Notes under the pieces: generated by a model | What the model was told of the DNA's origin: nothing | The model's database searches: none | Seen by the model: the letters and a program-made list of their open reading frames with translations, nothing else | Position numbers and translations under genes: made by a program | Part shown: positions 1 to 13,570 of the stretch, piece by piece | How the letters are laid out: each line of letters starts with the position of its first letter | Position numbering within the stretch: position 1 is the stretch's first letter | From: Strix aluco | Taxonomy: Eukaryota; Chordata; Aves; Strigiformes; Strigidae | Direction: 5' to 3' | DNA length: 64,000 nt | NCBI RefSeq assembly: GCF_031877795.1 | Contig: NC_133932.1 | Coordinates: 90,921,994 to 90,985,993, forward strand

Positions 1-3000
1 CATTTTTCCCTCTCTTCAAACATCCTAGTCTGCACATGAGCAGGATACAGAAAAAGGCACACCTACTTACTGAATCTAAACATGCCTGAGTTATCATGAC
101 ATCTTCAAAGTGCTCCTCTTCCTTCCACTCTGCCCCCCACCCTTGTTGCCACATACATATTACAATTGCTTTTGATGTCAATGTGTCTGTATTCCTGGTT
201 CTAGTGTCAACTATCATCTAGGACACTTAAAAGAAATATCTAAAGAGGAAGAACAAGTCAGACTAGGCCTATGTTTTGTTGTAGGAAGACTTGAGAACAT
301 GAATCATTTTATACATGAGAATAATTGGATTAAAATCAGGGGGGTTTAAACCATTTGCCTTAAGAAGCGGTGAAAATACCTTACAAGACCAAGGACTAAG
401 AGCCAAATCTGGATCCATGGTTTTGTATACACAGCATAACTTAGTGCTTTGAGCTATGCTAGAAATCAGGAACAAAACATTGATGGGTACTCTAATCAGG
501 TATTAGCCATGCTAAAGTTGAAAGTGGAGGTTTTCAGTTGCCTAAACACAGGTGACTAGAACAATGTGAAATGTTCTACACTCTGTCTGCTCTCCCTGGT
601 GTCTCTTTTTGTGTGCCATAGTTGATGTGTTCACTGTGACGGGTGGAGAGAAACCTCCTTGAGGTCTCTGGGTCATGTCACACAGATCTCCCCCCCCGCC
701 ACTTATTGACCAACCTAACAAGTCTACATCCATAGTGACATTTTGGATACAGTTCCACATCTGTACCTGTGGATGTCCTGTGATAGACTGCTTCTAAGCA
801 CACAAAAGATTGCTACCATTTTGGCACAGCTGAGCAGCTCAGCATATATCTCATATTTATACATAAGTAGGATTTTAAATTATGCTTGTTTTCCAAGAAG
901 CCCAGTCTGACAGGTAGACTCTGTGCACACATAACACACTTCTAAGGCATAAACTCCATGTAGAATACAGCAGTCTTGAACACCTTCCTTCTAAAATTCA
1001 AAACCACGATATTTGCTATGCAAAAAAGGGTATTTACTATTCAAAAAATGTTATTCACTCTATTATTCTTTTCCAGCCCTTTATAGAGTAATTCAACAGA
1101 TATAGTACCTTCTAAAAAGCAGGGAGGGACTACTGTTTTGAAATGTCAGTTTGTCTTTTCTCACCTCTAAAAAGTGTACCAGACATCGGGCTGCAGGCTG
1201 CTGGTGTCAAGAAGCAAAGATTATCCATCCCTGCTGTTCATCTGTGCCACTACAAAAAAATTTAAAATGCAGCCAAGACTGATTAGTCTGGAGAGCAAGT
1301 AGAAAACTGATTCCTCTTCTCCAGCAATTAGGACACTCACTCACAAATGTGGGATTCTCATTCCTACTCCAAAGCCTGCATTTGACATGGAGCAGTCACC
1401 AGCTAGCGTGAGCACTGAGTGCATTCATGATTTCCTTTTCTTGCTAAATTATGCAAAGCCCTGAATGTAAAGAAAAAACCCCAATGAAATCTATTTCTTC
1501 ACAAGAAAGAGAATGCCTCATCAACACATTACAAAAGTCATCATGAAAAGATGGATTTGCTTTCTGTGACTAAATAGTATCTATTCAAGTCTTTTTTTAG
1601 AATGAGGAGGGTAAGGTCACTGCAAGTCAGTCATCAGAAGTATTTAACTCAGAAATCAAATTATTTTGGATTTCTATTTGTATTTCTTGTTATATATGAA
1701 AAAGAGCAGAAATCCACTAAGCTGCAACTTGTGAGGCAGGCTAGGAATTACTTCTAAATTCAGAATTTTAGTGTGGCATGGATAGCAAAGACACATCAGT
1801 GTTAACTTTGGCACAGATACCCACAGATCTAAGATTGCTGATGGACAAAGTCCTTTCCTTTTCTTCAAACGAACTGTAAATAAGACTGAGTCTACCTGAA
1901 TGTCATGTGAAAGATTGCCTAGCAACTCTTGGATTTCTGTCATTGTATTCATGCCTATTTGTACTTCTGCACTTAGATATTCTAAAATTTGTCTGGGGGT
2001 TTCAATATCTTGGGCCTTTACAAAAATATTTAAATTCAATTTAATTTCCAGTATCATATATTTTCTTTTTCCCAACTCTAAACCAAAATAAACAATAAAA
2101 CATTTCTTTAGTTTCAAACCTAGAATTTTTCTTTAAGTAAACTTATTTAGTGTTTTAAATTTTAACAAGAACTGTGGAGAGCATTATGCCTTCTTAGTAT
2201 ACAGGTTCTTTGGGCTCTTTTAAATAGAATAATTAGCTTAATTTGACAGTATGATATAATGGGTATTTTCAGTCCCAAATCCCAAATACAGTCAATACAT
2301 ATATTGTGTGCATATCTCTCCAGAACACCATGTGAAATCTCTGGGAAAACCTAGCCCCTGCAGCCAAGAAAAACTGTACTCTTAACACCATGTTGGTAAA
2401 GCCAGTATTGGTAAAGCCAGCAAAACCCTATCTATAGTGGCATCTGGTCTCTCAATAAGGTCACAGAGCAGTCCACAGGCAAGCAGCTAGCATTCCTATG
2501 CCAAGGCAGAAGACCACTACTTCCCAGGCTACATGTTACACAACTTTTGCCTGGTCCAGGCAGCCAACAGAGAAGTATGCTGGATTTTTACTCTCAGAAT
2601 TCCTGAAAACACACAAAGTTGTCACTGTCCATGCTGCTTCTACACAGCTTCATATTCTGCCTGGAAAGTTAATTCTGGAATATTTAAGAGAATTTTGAAT
2701 ATTCAGACAAGATTCAGTGTGGAAGTCTGAATGATATCCTGGTCTGTCTATATAACCTGTATTTAATTGCAGCATGACTAGAAATCAACTGCATGGGTTC
2801 ACTGAGAACATGTCCCGTATGCAGCAATTTTGTGCTTACTTTCACATTAATGGAATAGCGCAAAAAGAATAGGTGGTGTTCATTGTGTCCTCCAAGCATA
2901 GGACTAAAACCCATACTGAGTAGGTGTAAAATTGTAAAATATTAGTAGATTCTCATTACAGTTTTGCCCCATGCAAATCAGAATTCTTCCAAACACTTAC

Positions 3001-3224
3001 TAGATGTTAGCATGGGCCAGGGCCAACTCCACCCAGTCATAATGCTGTCACATTAGTTGAAGGCTAAGGGAATTCAGCTCTCTGGATGTAGACCACTCCA
3101 TGCTAGCAAACACTTACAGGCATGCCTAGTTTATGTGTCTAAATCTAGAATATGGGTACATCTATACTACTAAGTAGAGAGAAACAGAGAGTGGGGTCAA
3201 ACACTAGACCCCTTCATGATAGCC
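1..3224. other. Intergenic, no gene recognised
   Basis: AT-rich DNA. Only short open frames occur, the longest of 147 codons on the minus strand at 2117-1674, with no recognised family. A short imperfect duplication (TTGGTAAAGCCAG twice) lies at 2393-2421. No EDNRB exon was recognised. Confidence 0.6.
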
Positions 3225-3345
3225 TTTTATTGTTGCCTATTTATTATCCTTCCTGACATGTTTTGGGTTGCTCATACTAGCTCTCTTCAAGACAAATCTC
3301 TAGAGATGGGCTAGCCCTAAGTAGTTCGGATGCTGGACCATGTCT
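3225..3345 (+). repeat. Dispersed repeat, copy 1 (inverted relative to 20895-21010)
   Basis: GTTGCCTATTTATTATCCTT ... GGGTTGCTCATACTAGC ... CTTCAAGACAAATCTCTAGA matches the reverse complement of 20895-21010 over roughly 90 bases with substitutions; the best core agrees at 24 of 27 positions. The family was not identified; an old non-autonomous DNA transposon is one possibility. Confidence 0.6.
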
Positions 3346-3900
3346 GTCACTAGAGAACTGGCAAATAGACCATGGTCCAATTTAACTAAGGTATAACCTT
3401 AATTGCTCAGGGACATCAGCATCCTATAGGTATGATGGAGGTACTAATAATACCTGATAACACACTACAAATCAGTCCCAGAAAAGTCAGTGAGATACTC
3501 TTCATATGCAGTATAACACAGGAAGATAATGTGAAGTAGCTTAGCCTGAAACAACAGACCGTAACATAGCCAGAGAAGAGCGTGCCTTCTGTTCTCCATG
3601 TTGAAACTGGAGCACTGTGCAGAAAGGACCACAAGAGTCATGCAGCCAGAGACAGTACAGGAAAGAAAACATCTTGTTCAGTACATTAGGAACACAAGGA
3701 CTGCTCGGGGGAGTTTGTGTTGTGGTCTATGCGTCAAACACTGGTGTAATACCATAACTTACTAATAAAAAGTGGTTGAGCAGTCCCAGCAGAACAGAGC
3801 TGAAGCCAGGATGCCCTCCTTCCACAAATGTCTCTTCTCACAAAGATTCAGAATCAGGGACCTGGTTGACATCCCATTACCTCACAGACTTTGTCTTTCA

Positions 3901-4240
3901 TCACAGAATCAGAGAATCACAGAGTGGTTGAGGTTGGAAGGGACTCTGGAGGTCACCTGGTCTACCACCCCTGCTCAAGCAAGGCCACCTACAGCCAGTT
4001 GCCCAGGACCATGTCCAGATGGCTTTTAAATATTTCCAATGGGGGAGATTCCACAACCACTGTGGGCAACCTGTTTCAGTGCTCAGTCACCCTCACAGTA
4101 AAAAACTGTTTCTTGATGTTTCGGTTTGTCCCATTGCCTCTTACCTTTGTCCCTGCACAGTCTGCTTTAACAACAAATGAAGACTGTCCCTGCATCTTTA
4201 CTTTGGCAGCAATTATGTCAAATATCAGCTATGGATCCAA
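3901..4240 (-). mobile_element. CR1 LINE, 5'-truncated 3' end (avian type)
   Basis: The left edge carries repeats of the CACAGAAT type, which is the complement of the CR1 3'-terminal ATTCTGTG octamer, so the element runs on the minus strand with its 3' end at about 3901. The body contains hallmark CR1 phrases in reverse: GGTTGAGGTTGGAAGGGACT, CTGCTCAAGCAAGGCCACCT, TTGCCCAGGACCATGTCCAG, GGGCAACCTGTTTCAGTGCT and CCATTGCCTCTTACC. Similarity fades near 4240. The open frames here (3772-4029 and 3891-4289) are by-products of the repeat. Confidence 0.93.
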
Positions 4241-7200
4241 AGATCTTTATAAAAAGAAGGACTTGAAAACCAAAGGTCCCACTTCCTAACTATTTCATGA
4301 GAGCCATGTCCTGCCTCCAGCCACATAATGAACTGAACCCTATGTTGTTCATTTACTCTGTGGAGCATAGCCACCTACCAACTCCAAATGGGTTTCTCTT
4401 CATTTCGTACAGGTACCTAAGGACCTTCCGTATATATAGGTGCTTACAGTCCACAGGAGTCACTGAGGTACCATAACTGGTAGATCTGTGTGTTTTCATT
4501 GGCCTGTAAATGGTCAAAGAATGCATCAATAGAAGACAGACACTCCTTGACAGTATCAAATGAAAAAAAGTACCTTATAAAATAAATTGTTAATAGCATG
4601 TAGTAAACACATCATGGCTTAAACAGTCTTACTTTACTAGAATGTAACAAAGATTAGAAGACATGAAGACAACTAGCAATTATATTAATAATTTTGTTTA
4701 TTACTTACTGAGTTACTTTAGTCATCCTGAATGAGACTGAATGACCAGTTTGACAAGTCTTGCTGAAGAATGGGTACTTAACATTTAACAGAAGCATTAT
4801 TAGTTTGCCCTTTAATACCCCCTGTACTTCAAACCTGACAGCAGTTCAGCATTCAGCCTCCTCTGCACTCAATCTAAATCCCATTAAAGTCAATGCAAGT
4901 CTCTCCTGTTTTAATGGGATCTAAATCAAGCCTTTAATCCTTGGTGTCTGTGTCACTGAGAGAGAAAATTATGAATGTGGGTTTGTGATGTAGATACTGC
5001 TGCAATGGGAGGTGAATGGTAGCAATCAGTGCAAGTTACTATGAGAAAATATATCTTTGTGTATCTTCCTTATTGATGAGTGCGTAGGATCTCATATCTT
5101 TCAAGAAAAGCTAAAGCAGAGTAAATATTTAAGATGTAAAATCTTGAAGCCCTTCACTCTACCGAATCTACACCTCTGAAGGGATTAATGTGCCTTAATG
5201 AACTTGCCTAAAAATTGGAAGCTAATCCTTCAGGTTCCTTTCACAGTAAAAGGAAGAGTCACCTCCAGAGGGCAATTCATCTGATCTGTCTTAGATGTAA
5301 ATTTTCAGCTGAGATGAACAGCCGCCTTCTGATGTTTATTTCTCGCTGTTGATCATATTGGGAAGCTTGAATGGATAACTCAGATTTAAATACCTGATTT
5401 TTAGCCATCTACAATAAAGTCAGATATATCTCACCCCTTACTGGATTTTTTGAAAACTGTAAGAGGTACCCTTTAAACCTGGAAAATAGGTACTAGGCTG
5501 GCGTTCAGTTTCACTTCTATGCAAGAAGCATTACATGCTGGTTTGACTTGCATAAGAAGGTTAATAATTTTTTTAAAAAACTAGGATACATATTTTAGTA
5601 AACCCAACTTTTCTTATATGCTTATATATGTATATACTATGTTCTTACATATTTTGAATTGTGGAGCTATCATCACATCCCTTGGTATGTTACTGCTATG
5701 ATTAATCATCCTTATTATTAAACACATTATCTCAGCTCTGGTAAAACTTCATCATTTCTCTAGTGTCTGATGCAAATCCTCTCTAATTTTGTAGTTCACA
5801 GTCCATAAGTTCAAGGCTTGTATTAACCCTTTTAATCACAGCAATATGTGAGGTGCTCATAGATAATCTGATGTTCACTGAAACTCCCTAGTGCTTTTAG
5901 GCATGTTGCTTTTCAAGGCAAATATCCCTGAATATAGTCTATATTCACTTTTTCTACAGTGAATGCTTCATAATTAGCTGTATTATAAACCTGTTTCTCT
6001 CCACTAAAGAGATTCTGTGAATTTGCTCTGCTGGCCAACAGCTCAGCTGTGGACTATATGATGAGGTTGCTTTGTTATATATGATGTAGTTATCGAACCT
6101 TGAACTCTTTTGTTCTTTTTCTGCCTTGTATTTGAGAAAAAACCCAAAATATTATAGTTACATTGAGAAGAGAGAGGTCAGATTTTTGTGGATTTTTCTG
6201 ACAGTATAAAAAATAAGTGCCTAGGACTAAATTCCAACTTGTAAACTATACACTGGAAAGCATGTCAAAACACAGGAAATGGCATAAACCTTTGATTCAC
6301 ATAGAAAATTTATATAGCTGTGTTTGAGCAAGAGTATTCTTCAAGCCGCTAGGTTTTACATATAGTATATATATTAATGGGTATGATTTGACCTAAGGAA
6401 AGAGTTGCAGTGACATAGAAACCTAAAGATCTTGAAAAAGTGAACAACTTTACCTGTATGAAAAGGACTTTTATATAACTGAGAAAAAAAGAAGAGTCGT
6501 GTGCGGTTGAAAGGCTCTAAAATCTTTCCAGTAAAGTCATGATCAGTGAAGCTACCCTTGAAAAAAGGGAAAAGAAACAAGTGGGAAGAGTGAACTAAAG
6601 AAAATTCAAAATCCGAAGTCAATTTTTAATTTGTTTGTGGGTCCACTCGAGTGCTTACAGCTCACAGCTACTCAGCTGACAGATGTGACCACAGCACTAG
6701 CACTAGGTTGCTTGTGCCTTGTCGTTACAATGCTTCCTTTTGTCTGATGGCTGCAAATGTTTGACAGTCATTAGAAAGTCATCCAAGGAAATACTTCCTT
6801 TCCATGTACAAGATCCTTGTAGTGGATTTTTAACACTGAGCTTTCTCAGTAATTCAGCTATCATTAGCAAAAGAATAGTTTCTTACAGCCTGCCTCTGCC
6901 CTTAAGGGTCTTTTATAAAGAGGACAGAAGCTCTTTGTTGTCACTCCTTCACACGTTATTAACAGAGGTTTAACAGAAAGAAGAGGGACTTGTTACATGT
7001 CTGCTGCAATTTGTCTTTTTTTCAGTTCATTCAGATCTTCATCATGTCCAACCAGAAGATGGATTAACCCAGATCCAGGGTGACTGTTTCCATACTAAAT
7101 AGAAAATGAATTTGAAAAGGGCAGACAGAATAATCTCTCCCTGCAAAGAGCCAAATCAGCTAACAAGACAGTGAATATGTCTTTTTTATAAAACAAACTG

Positions 7201-8499
7201 CTGTTCAACAAACGAAAGTAAACCTCAGTAATATGCAGATATATTATCTTGATAATTTGCTACCATCACCGTTTTGCCTAGTTGATGTTTTTACTTTTTG
7301 TCTCTGCTGCCTAATTCTTTCCATGCTACCTATGCACATCCGTTGCTGAGCCCCCGATTGTCCTGCACAGAGCACTAATTTACAGTGATTGCTTCTAATC
7401 CTATTGCATTCGGGTCTGCAATCTGATATCTGTGATGAGCCTGTCAGCTGGTGTAAAATAGGATTTCTCGACCGATGACAGCAAAGTCAGGCTGACTCAA
7501 CACGAACTGAGCCTCAGCTTCCTCGGTTCTGCCTTTGGCAGGGTCCAGGCACCCACAATGACTTGCCACTTTTTAGAATTCTAGCAATACTTTTGATGAA
7601 TTTGGGACTACGCCCAGTATGAATCATAGGCAACTATCCAGCACTGCTGCTCAGGGCAGGAAGCTGTAGACCTTTCCCTTACAGCCCAGTGAGTCACTTC
7701 TAGATTTCTGTGGAAATTTCTGTTGGTTCAGAATTTCATAAAGGGATGGTGAAAACCAAAGAGACACATACATTAAAAAGGGAGTTCACAACACGGGAGC
7801 CAGCACATCAGGCTGATGTACTAAAAACCTCTGTGACCCCTTGAAAGTCAAGAGCTCTCAGCCTAAGAAATTTTGAGCGTCTGAATGCTGAAACCTCAAT
7901 TCAATGTCACTTAAGCACAGCTTATCCAGGAAATGGTATCTAGCCTAGCTTTTTCTTAGAGCACTGGTTACATGTTCCATTTTATTTGGTAACAAAATTA
8001 ATTCCTGAAAAGTCCCATCCCCTTCTATCACCTGTTCCCACTCTCAGTTGTAGTTCTCCACCCTACACTGTGCTCAGGAAACATCACAGGAATGTGCCAG
8101 GTCTCTACAATGGTCTAGGGTTAAAAAAAAAACAACCCCTACCCCCTGCCAAACAGCTATTGTGGCTTTGGAAAAAGTTGAAGTGTGGGACCAAGAAGCT
8201 GTGGGTGGACAGGAACCTTTCAAGAAAATTTCAGCACTGAAAAAATTAATCTGTAATGTGTAAATATGATTTTTTTTAAAAAAGCATATGGGTATATGGG
8301 AAGCATTTACATCTTCTATATTAAGAACAGTGCAGTGCATGTCTATTGGTCTAGTTCACAGGGAACAAGTAGTTAGAAGAGTCTCTCCCTACACGTAACG
8401 CTCTTTCAGATGTCTGATTGGTTTGAGTGACCTCCTCAATACAAGGAGTGTAACAGGCTCAGAGCCAGCACAAGTTGGGTCATGTGTGTGCAGTTCAAG
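4241..8499. other. Intergenic, nothing recognised
   Basis: AT-rich, unique-looking sequence between the two larger CR1 fragments. The open frames are all shorter than 90 codons. Confidence 0.6.
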
Positions 8500-8965
8500 G
8501 CATTCGTAAACAGCCTGGCAAAGAGACCCAACAGTGTGGTGGTGGAGCCTGTGGATGACATGAAGTCATTCGAGGTAGTGTAAGCAAAAGCAAAGTGTAA
8601 AGAAGCACAGAAGCACCTTAAGTGACTGAGCAGTAAAACAACAGATGGAATTCAACACAGATAAAGGTGAAGTCATGGGGGACACCATTTGGAAAAACAG
8701 ACCTAGTATCACATGTAAAAGGTGACTACATATAAAATGAGCTGATATATTCTGGGGAAAGATCTTGGGGTTAGGCTAGATAACACTGGGAATGCACCAA
8801 CTCGGTGCTAAAAAAACAGGTAGAATATTAGGAAATATTAGTAAAGGAATACCAAACTTAACAGAAAACATCTTTATGTCATTGTTTACTGAAACCTTGA
8901 ATAAATACTCTGTATGGCTTTGATATGTTCATCGTAGAAAGGATATTAGGAACTGGCAACGGCTT
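8500..8965 (+). mobile_element. Old CR1-family LINE fragment, end of the reverse-transcriptase ORF
   Basis: Plus-strand sequence aligns by eye with the C-terminal coding part of CR1 ORF2. Matches include ACAGATGGAATTCAACACAG, AAAGATCTTGGGGTTAGGCT, GGTAGAATATTAGGAAATAT, TAGTAAAGGAATACC, AACAGAAAACATC and CTTGAATAAATACTCTGT, in the expected order (family equivalents: MKFN, DLGV, NRMLG, IRKGI, LEYCVQFW). Frames are destroyed by stops and indels, so it is an ancient, inactive copy. Borders are approximate. Confidence 0.75.
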
Positions 8966-11900
8966 GTCCTGTTTTTTCATTTCCCTCCATATCCACATAT
9001 GGAGACTGCTAGGGCAGGGTACTGTGCTAGAGAGGCTCTTTGTCTGAACCATTCCTATGCCCTTACATGTATGTGGAGATTATTTTATGACTGAGAGCTA
9101 CTACTAACAGTTCTGAGAAGTGAGTGTTGACAGCCAGTTCCAGCTGAAAAATGTAATTTGGCAATAGTTTACTTATTGTATACTCAATACGGTACTTCCA
9201 TGTGAGGATAGAGGGGATGAAGACTCGTTTACAAAAATAACATTTGATACACTATACATATGAGATCACCTCAAGTATAAACAGCAGTCAGTCTGAACAA
9301 CTTGCTATCCTACCTATACAAAGTTGAATGCTTATGCATATGGAAGTAATGCTATATAATGCAATAACTGCTCAGTACTGTGATCAGGGTTAAAATATGG
9401 CTCAAATATAGCTTCAGTGTCTGTGACCAAGCCATGACAGGTACAGACACAGGTTACAATTGTCTAAAGTAGTGCTCTAACTGGGTTATGAAATAGCTTA
9501 AGGCTGCTACACAGACAGGGCTTTTAATGCCATTCTCCCATGCCCAACTCAAGCCCACCCCAGTTTTCCCACAGCTGCATACAATGCCAGCAGTGCACCA
9601 CCAATGCTGGAAATCTCACAAGAAAAATTATTTGAATGCCTAACTATTAGCAGTTGCAAATCCCATGAGAAGCTAATTATTTCCTCTTCATATCAGCAAT
9701 ATTTACTACATGGGAAAGTACGTGCAATTCAAATGATGTATTTCTGCTGCTGAAAATTAAATGTCATTTTCAGATCTCTGAAAATATCACAGACTCCGGT
9801 AACATCAACAGTACCCTATTGTTGGTAACAGTTGCAAGTAACACACACACCATTCACTTGACTGCTCGAGCACTGAGGGACGTTTTCTCTTCCTCATTCT
9901 CTTTCCCCTCTACTCAGCTGCTAAAATGACAAAAGGAGGCCAGCTGAATGCTACGGGCATTTTTATGGAGTATAAAGCTAATGCTTTTGCATGGTCTTAG
10001 GAAAACAGTAGTGCAGACACACTCAGCTGCTTCAGAGCAACCGAGCAGTATGGAGATATAACTTGGACTAAGAGAGATCAGCATCAACTCACACCAGCAC
10101 TGTGTCTATGCTGCTTCCTGACTTTGAAAACAAATGGAACTGAAGGCCTAGATACTGCTAACAAACTTTTCCTCGAATACTTTCTTTGGATTAGGGCTCA
10201 CAAGCAGTTTGAGTAGCTGGTCACCCTGAGTACTGATATTTTGTGTGTCAGCTGGGAAAAACAGGTTCAAAATTAAGCAGGACCCTGATCAAAGTAGTAG
10301 TGAGTTCTGGTGGAAGAAGGTCTAACAGCAGGGAGAATAGTTTTCCTAACATGGGACCTGTATAAAGTATTTATTTCAGAAACAAGGAGTGTACATAATA
10401 TAGTCACTGTGGCAGTAACCATGAAATACCCTTAGGCATATATCAAAAAAAATGGCCTACTGTTAACGAGAAGCAACATTCATAGAGCAATAGATGTCAA
10501 AAATGAAACATCTTATCCAGAAAAACAGTAGAAGAGATAAGGACAGTTACCTCTGCAGCATCACTCACTATACAGGGATCTTAGACAGTCTGAGACCCTG
10601 AGCAATAAGTGTTTAGCCAATAAGAAAGCCACAGCATTGGTTCATCCCTGTACTGATGTCTAACCGAGGACTGCACAGTGAAGGGAGAGGAAGCTTCCTG
10701 AAGCACAAGAAGCTGGCAGCAGTGCCAGGAACAGAGGACCCAAACCCTTGGACCTCTTCAGCCTCGAAGAGTCTTTAGGTAGTGCCACCACCTTCTTCTT
10801 TGTGTGTTTTCAAGTGAAATTAGTGTTCTCCATGTATATTAACCTGTCCAATCTCTGTAAATCAGCCCTGATCAGAGGAAAATTCTGGAATTCAGGTTCC
10901 CACAGGTCTAGAGTGGGAAATGTGAGGATACATGGGATACTGCATTTTCAGTGCTCATGGAACTCTGCACTGCATGTCTAACAGAATTAGATGTTTTCAA
11001 GGTCTGTCAGCTGTGTATTGTAGACATCTCTAATTTCTATTTTGAATCTTGGAATCAAAACTCAGTTTAAATCCAGCTGAATACATCTCAAATCCCAGTG
11101 TGAACATTCTAATTTGACACTGAGAATGTCTTTCTGCACCTGAGCATAATCTCAAATTATACCCGTTCTCAAAATGCACGAAGCAAAATGGAACAAAAGC
11201 ATTGTTATTACAGAGAAGGTGGTACACATAAGAACCTCTGGCATATTCTGGTGGTGCTTTTCTCTCTTCCGAGATAATAGCGTTTAGAGAAATCCTCCCT
11301 TAAATTATGTGATTTGAGTAGGTGCCTGTATCTATGTGAAATAAATCCAGAACATATGACCTGGACAAAAGGCTGTTCACAGTGAACAATATCTAGCTGA
11401 GACTCCATTTAATATCTTTGTGAAGTCAACTGGGTAATTATAAAGTAATATTCGTATACAATATGTATGTTGGAAGCAGAAACATTCTTTCTATGGAAGA
11501 AAAATGTCATTAAAAACCCTGCTTCATTTCTTCTAAAAGCAGAAGCAGATCATCATACCAGGCAGAGTGTTCAAGTCTGAACTTAGAGGAGAAAGCAGGA
11601 AAAAGAAGGAAAAACAACAGCAGTGACCTCCCTCTTATACTTTAGGAAATGCTTGTTTGGAAGAGTTGCATGAGAACATACAGACTTAATGTTTTTCGTT
11701 TCTTATCAGGCTGGACCAAGCTCAAATCAATGACCTCAAGGTTAAAAGCCCTACATGTCTTTTCCATGTTCCTAAACAATCCAACCCTTCCTACTAATAA
11801 AATATCTTATTCGGAAGTCCACACCACTGAATTACATATAGCTTGTAAAAACAATTAAGTCTAGACAACCAACTGACAATCAGACCATTGAGCCTGTATT

Positions 11901-12742
11901 CCTTCAAACAGAGGACATGAAGAAAAAGAGATTGATGCTCAGCTGCTCTAAAGTCTGACATAGTGAAGTGATACCTGTCAAGAGCAGATAAGGGTCTGGT
12001 ATTTGGTGCTTAATAGTTTTCATGTTTTAAGGACAGATCATTTATTAGGTATAGACATGGGAGATGTTCCAAGGTATTTATTCTTGAATGAGCTATGAAC
12101 TTATTATGTCATTTAACTTTTTAGTATTTCAGTTTTTACCCTGGGAGATGGAAATAAAACTCATCTTCATCGTAGAAATGTTGAAACTTTCATCAGTGCC
12201 AAACAGACACTATTTTGTAGGTGTGTTTCCTACAGTGCTATTCAATTTTTGGTTAATAATACTCTTATTGTTTGTGTATTATTTTTCTTTCCTATATTTG
12301 CCACTGATGATTGTCTGATACATGAAACATTAAATTTTGAGCTGGATAAGTTATTTACCTGTAAGTAGGGTTCACCAAGATGTGTTGTTTGAAAACCTTT
12401 TCCCTCTGGGTACACAAACCCATCAAAAGAATTTTTCTCTCTAGCAGTACCAGCACTGTGTGTACATCTTCTTTTAAGTCCCATGCAGACAAGTGAGCAT
12501 TGAGAGGTGGGCATTTTCTGCTCCCCCCTTTCCTTTCAACCACAGGATCCCAGAATACAAGGGACTCCAAGGAAGAAGACAAAAGAAGGCAGTTATAAAA
12601 TGTACATGAGTACAGCATAAGAGCTCCATTCACAAGCAAGTCCCATCTCTGGATGTTTGTTCATTCCACTTTGGGTGACCTCAGTGCCTATAGGTATATC
12701 TGAGGTCTGCGTGAGCAGGGAATTGCTTTGCCAAGAAAAAGA
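8966..12742. other. Intergenic, nothing recognised
   Basis: No exon or repeat family identified. A short CA run (ACACACACAC) occurs near 9841. Confidence 0.6.
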
Positions 12743-12767
12743 GTGTGTGTGTGTTTGTGTGTGTGTG
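12743..12767 (+). repeat. (GT)n microsatellite
   Basis: GT dinucleotide run with one T interruption, 57 bases before the LTR start. Explains the valine/cysteine-rich and histidine/threonine-rich open frames on both strands here. Confidence 0.95.
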
Positions 12768-12823
12768 CACGCAAGAGCAGAGCTAGGCCAAAATCCATCC
12801 TGGGAAGCTATAACGCACGTAAC

Positions 12824-13570
12824 TGTCAAGGTTTGGGTAGCAGGGGACTACAGGAGTGGGAGGAGGCCATGAACCATACTGTACAATCACAGCCAGTTCC
12901 AGCCAGCTCAACAAACAACCCAACCTGTGCCAAAACCTCAGCTGGTTAGAGGAGCACACGATGTCTCTGCTCAGACATACGTAAGAAAGGGCAGTAGCTG
13001 CTGCTGGCCCCAAGGGAGGCATGTGAGAAGACACGAAAGGAGACACAGCGGGGGACACATGAAGATACAGGAGAAGTACACAGAAGGGGACATTGAGGGG
13101 CGTGTGAATGGAGATGCACTCTTGAAGAGGCACTACTTGCCAGAGGACTGCAGCCCACGGATAATCCTGTGCGGAAGCAGGTATGCCCCTAAAGGAACTG
13201 TGGCCTGTGAAGGAACCCAGAGCAGAGGCGTAAGAGCAAGAACCAGGAGCAACAGAAAGAAACCACTATGCACTGATCCTAACCTCCTGTGCTACCTGTT
13301 GCTTCACTGAAGGGGTTGAGAGCTGTCTTGACTGACTTTGAGCCTGGGGAAAGGGGTGGGAAGGTGTTTTCCCGTGTTTGTTTAATGGTTTGTTTTCTTT
13401 GCTTCTCAATACCCAAATCTATAATTAAAAGTTTATGTTGATTGGCTATAAATTCAATCAAGTTAAATTTACAAAGGCAAGACTTTACAAGTTTTGCCTG
13501 CAACAGTACAGGAGAAGATGTCTTCAATTGAGGTTCTGGAAGGGAACAGAGAAGGTGACAGCACCTCCAC
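12824..13570 (+). mobile_element. Solo-type LTR of an avian ERVL-like endogenous retrovirus
   Basis: The left end TGTCAAGGTTTGGGTAGCAG with GGGACTACAGGAG matches the start of the common avian ERVL LTR (TGTCACGGTTTAGGTGGCAG type). In the expected order follow the repeated GAGGACTGCAGCCCACGGA-type motifs, AAGGGGTGGGAAGGTGTTTT, the CAATACCCAAATCTATAATT polyadenylation region, TATGTTGATTGGCTATAAAT and GTTTTGCCTGCAACAGTA. No gag, pol or env is seen on either side, so it is a solo or isolated LTR. The right border is uncertain and I could not confirm a target-site duplication. Open frames within it are not genes. Confidence 0.8.

Noticed and set aside
1-3000. Expected 3' exon or UTR of EDNRB from human gene order
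   Set aside because: No reading frame resembles the EDNRB C-terminal tail or seventh transmembrane segment; the gene is probably left of the window.
3772-4289. Two overlapping plus-strand open frames (85 and 132 codons)
   Set aside because: They fall on the complement of the CR1 3' end and are by-products of the repeat.
12593-13310. Cluster of open frames of 65-127 codons on both strands
   Set aside because: Explained by the GT microsatellite and the GC-richer ERVL-type LTR; none matches a retroviral protein.
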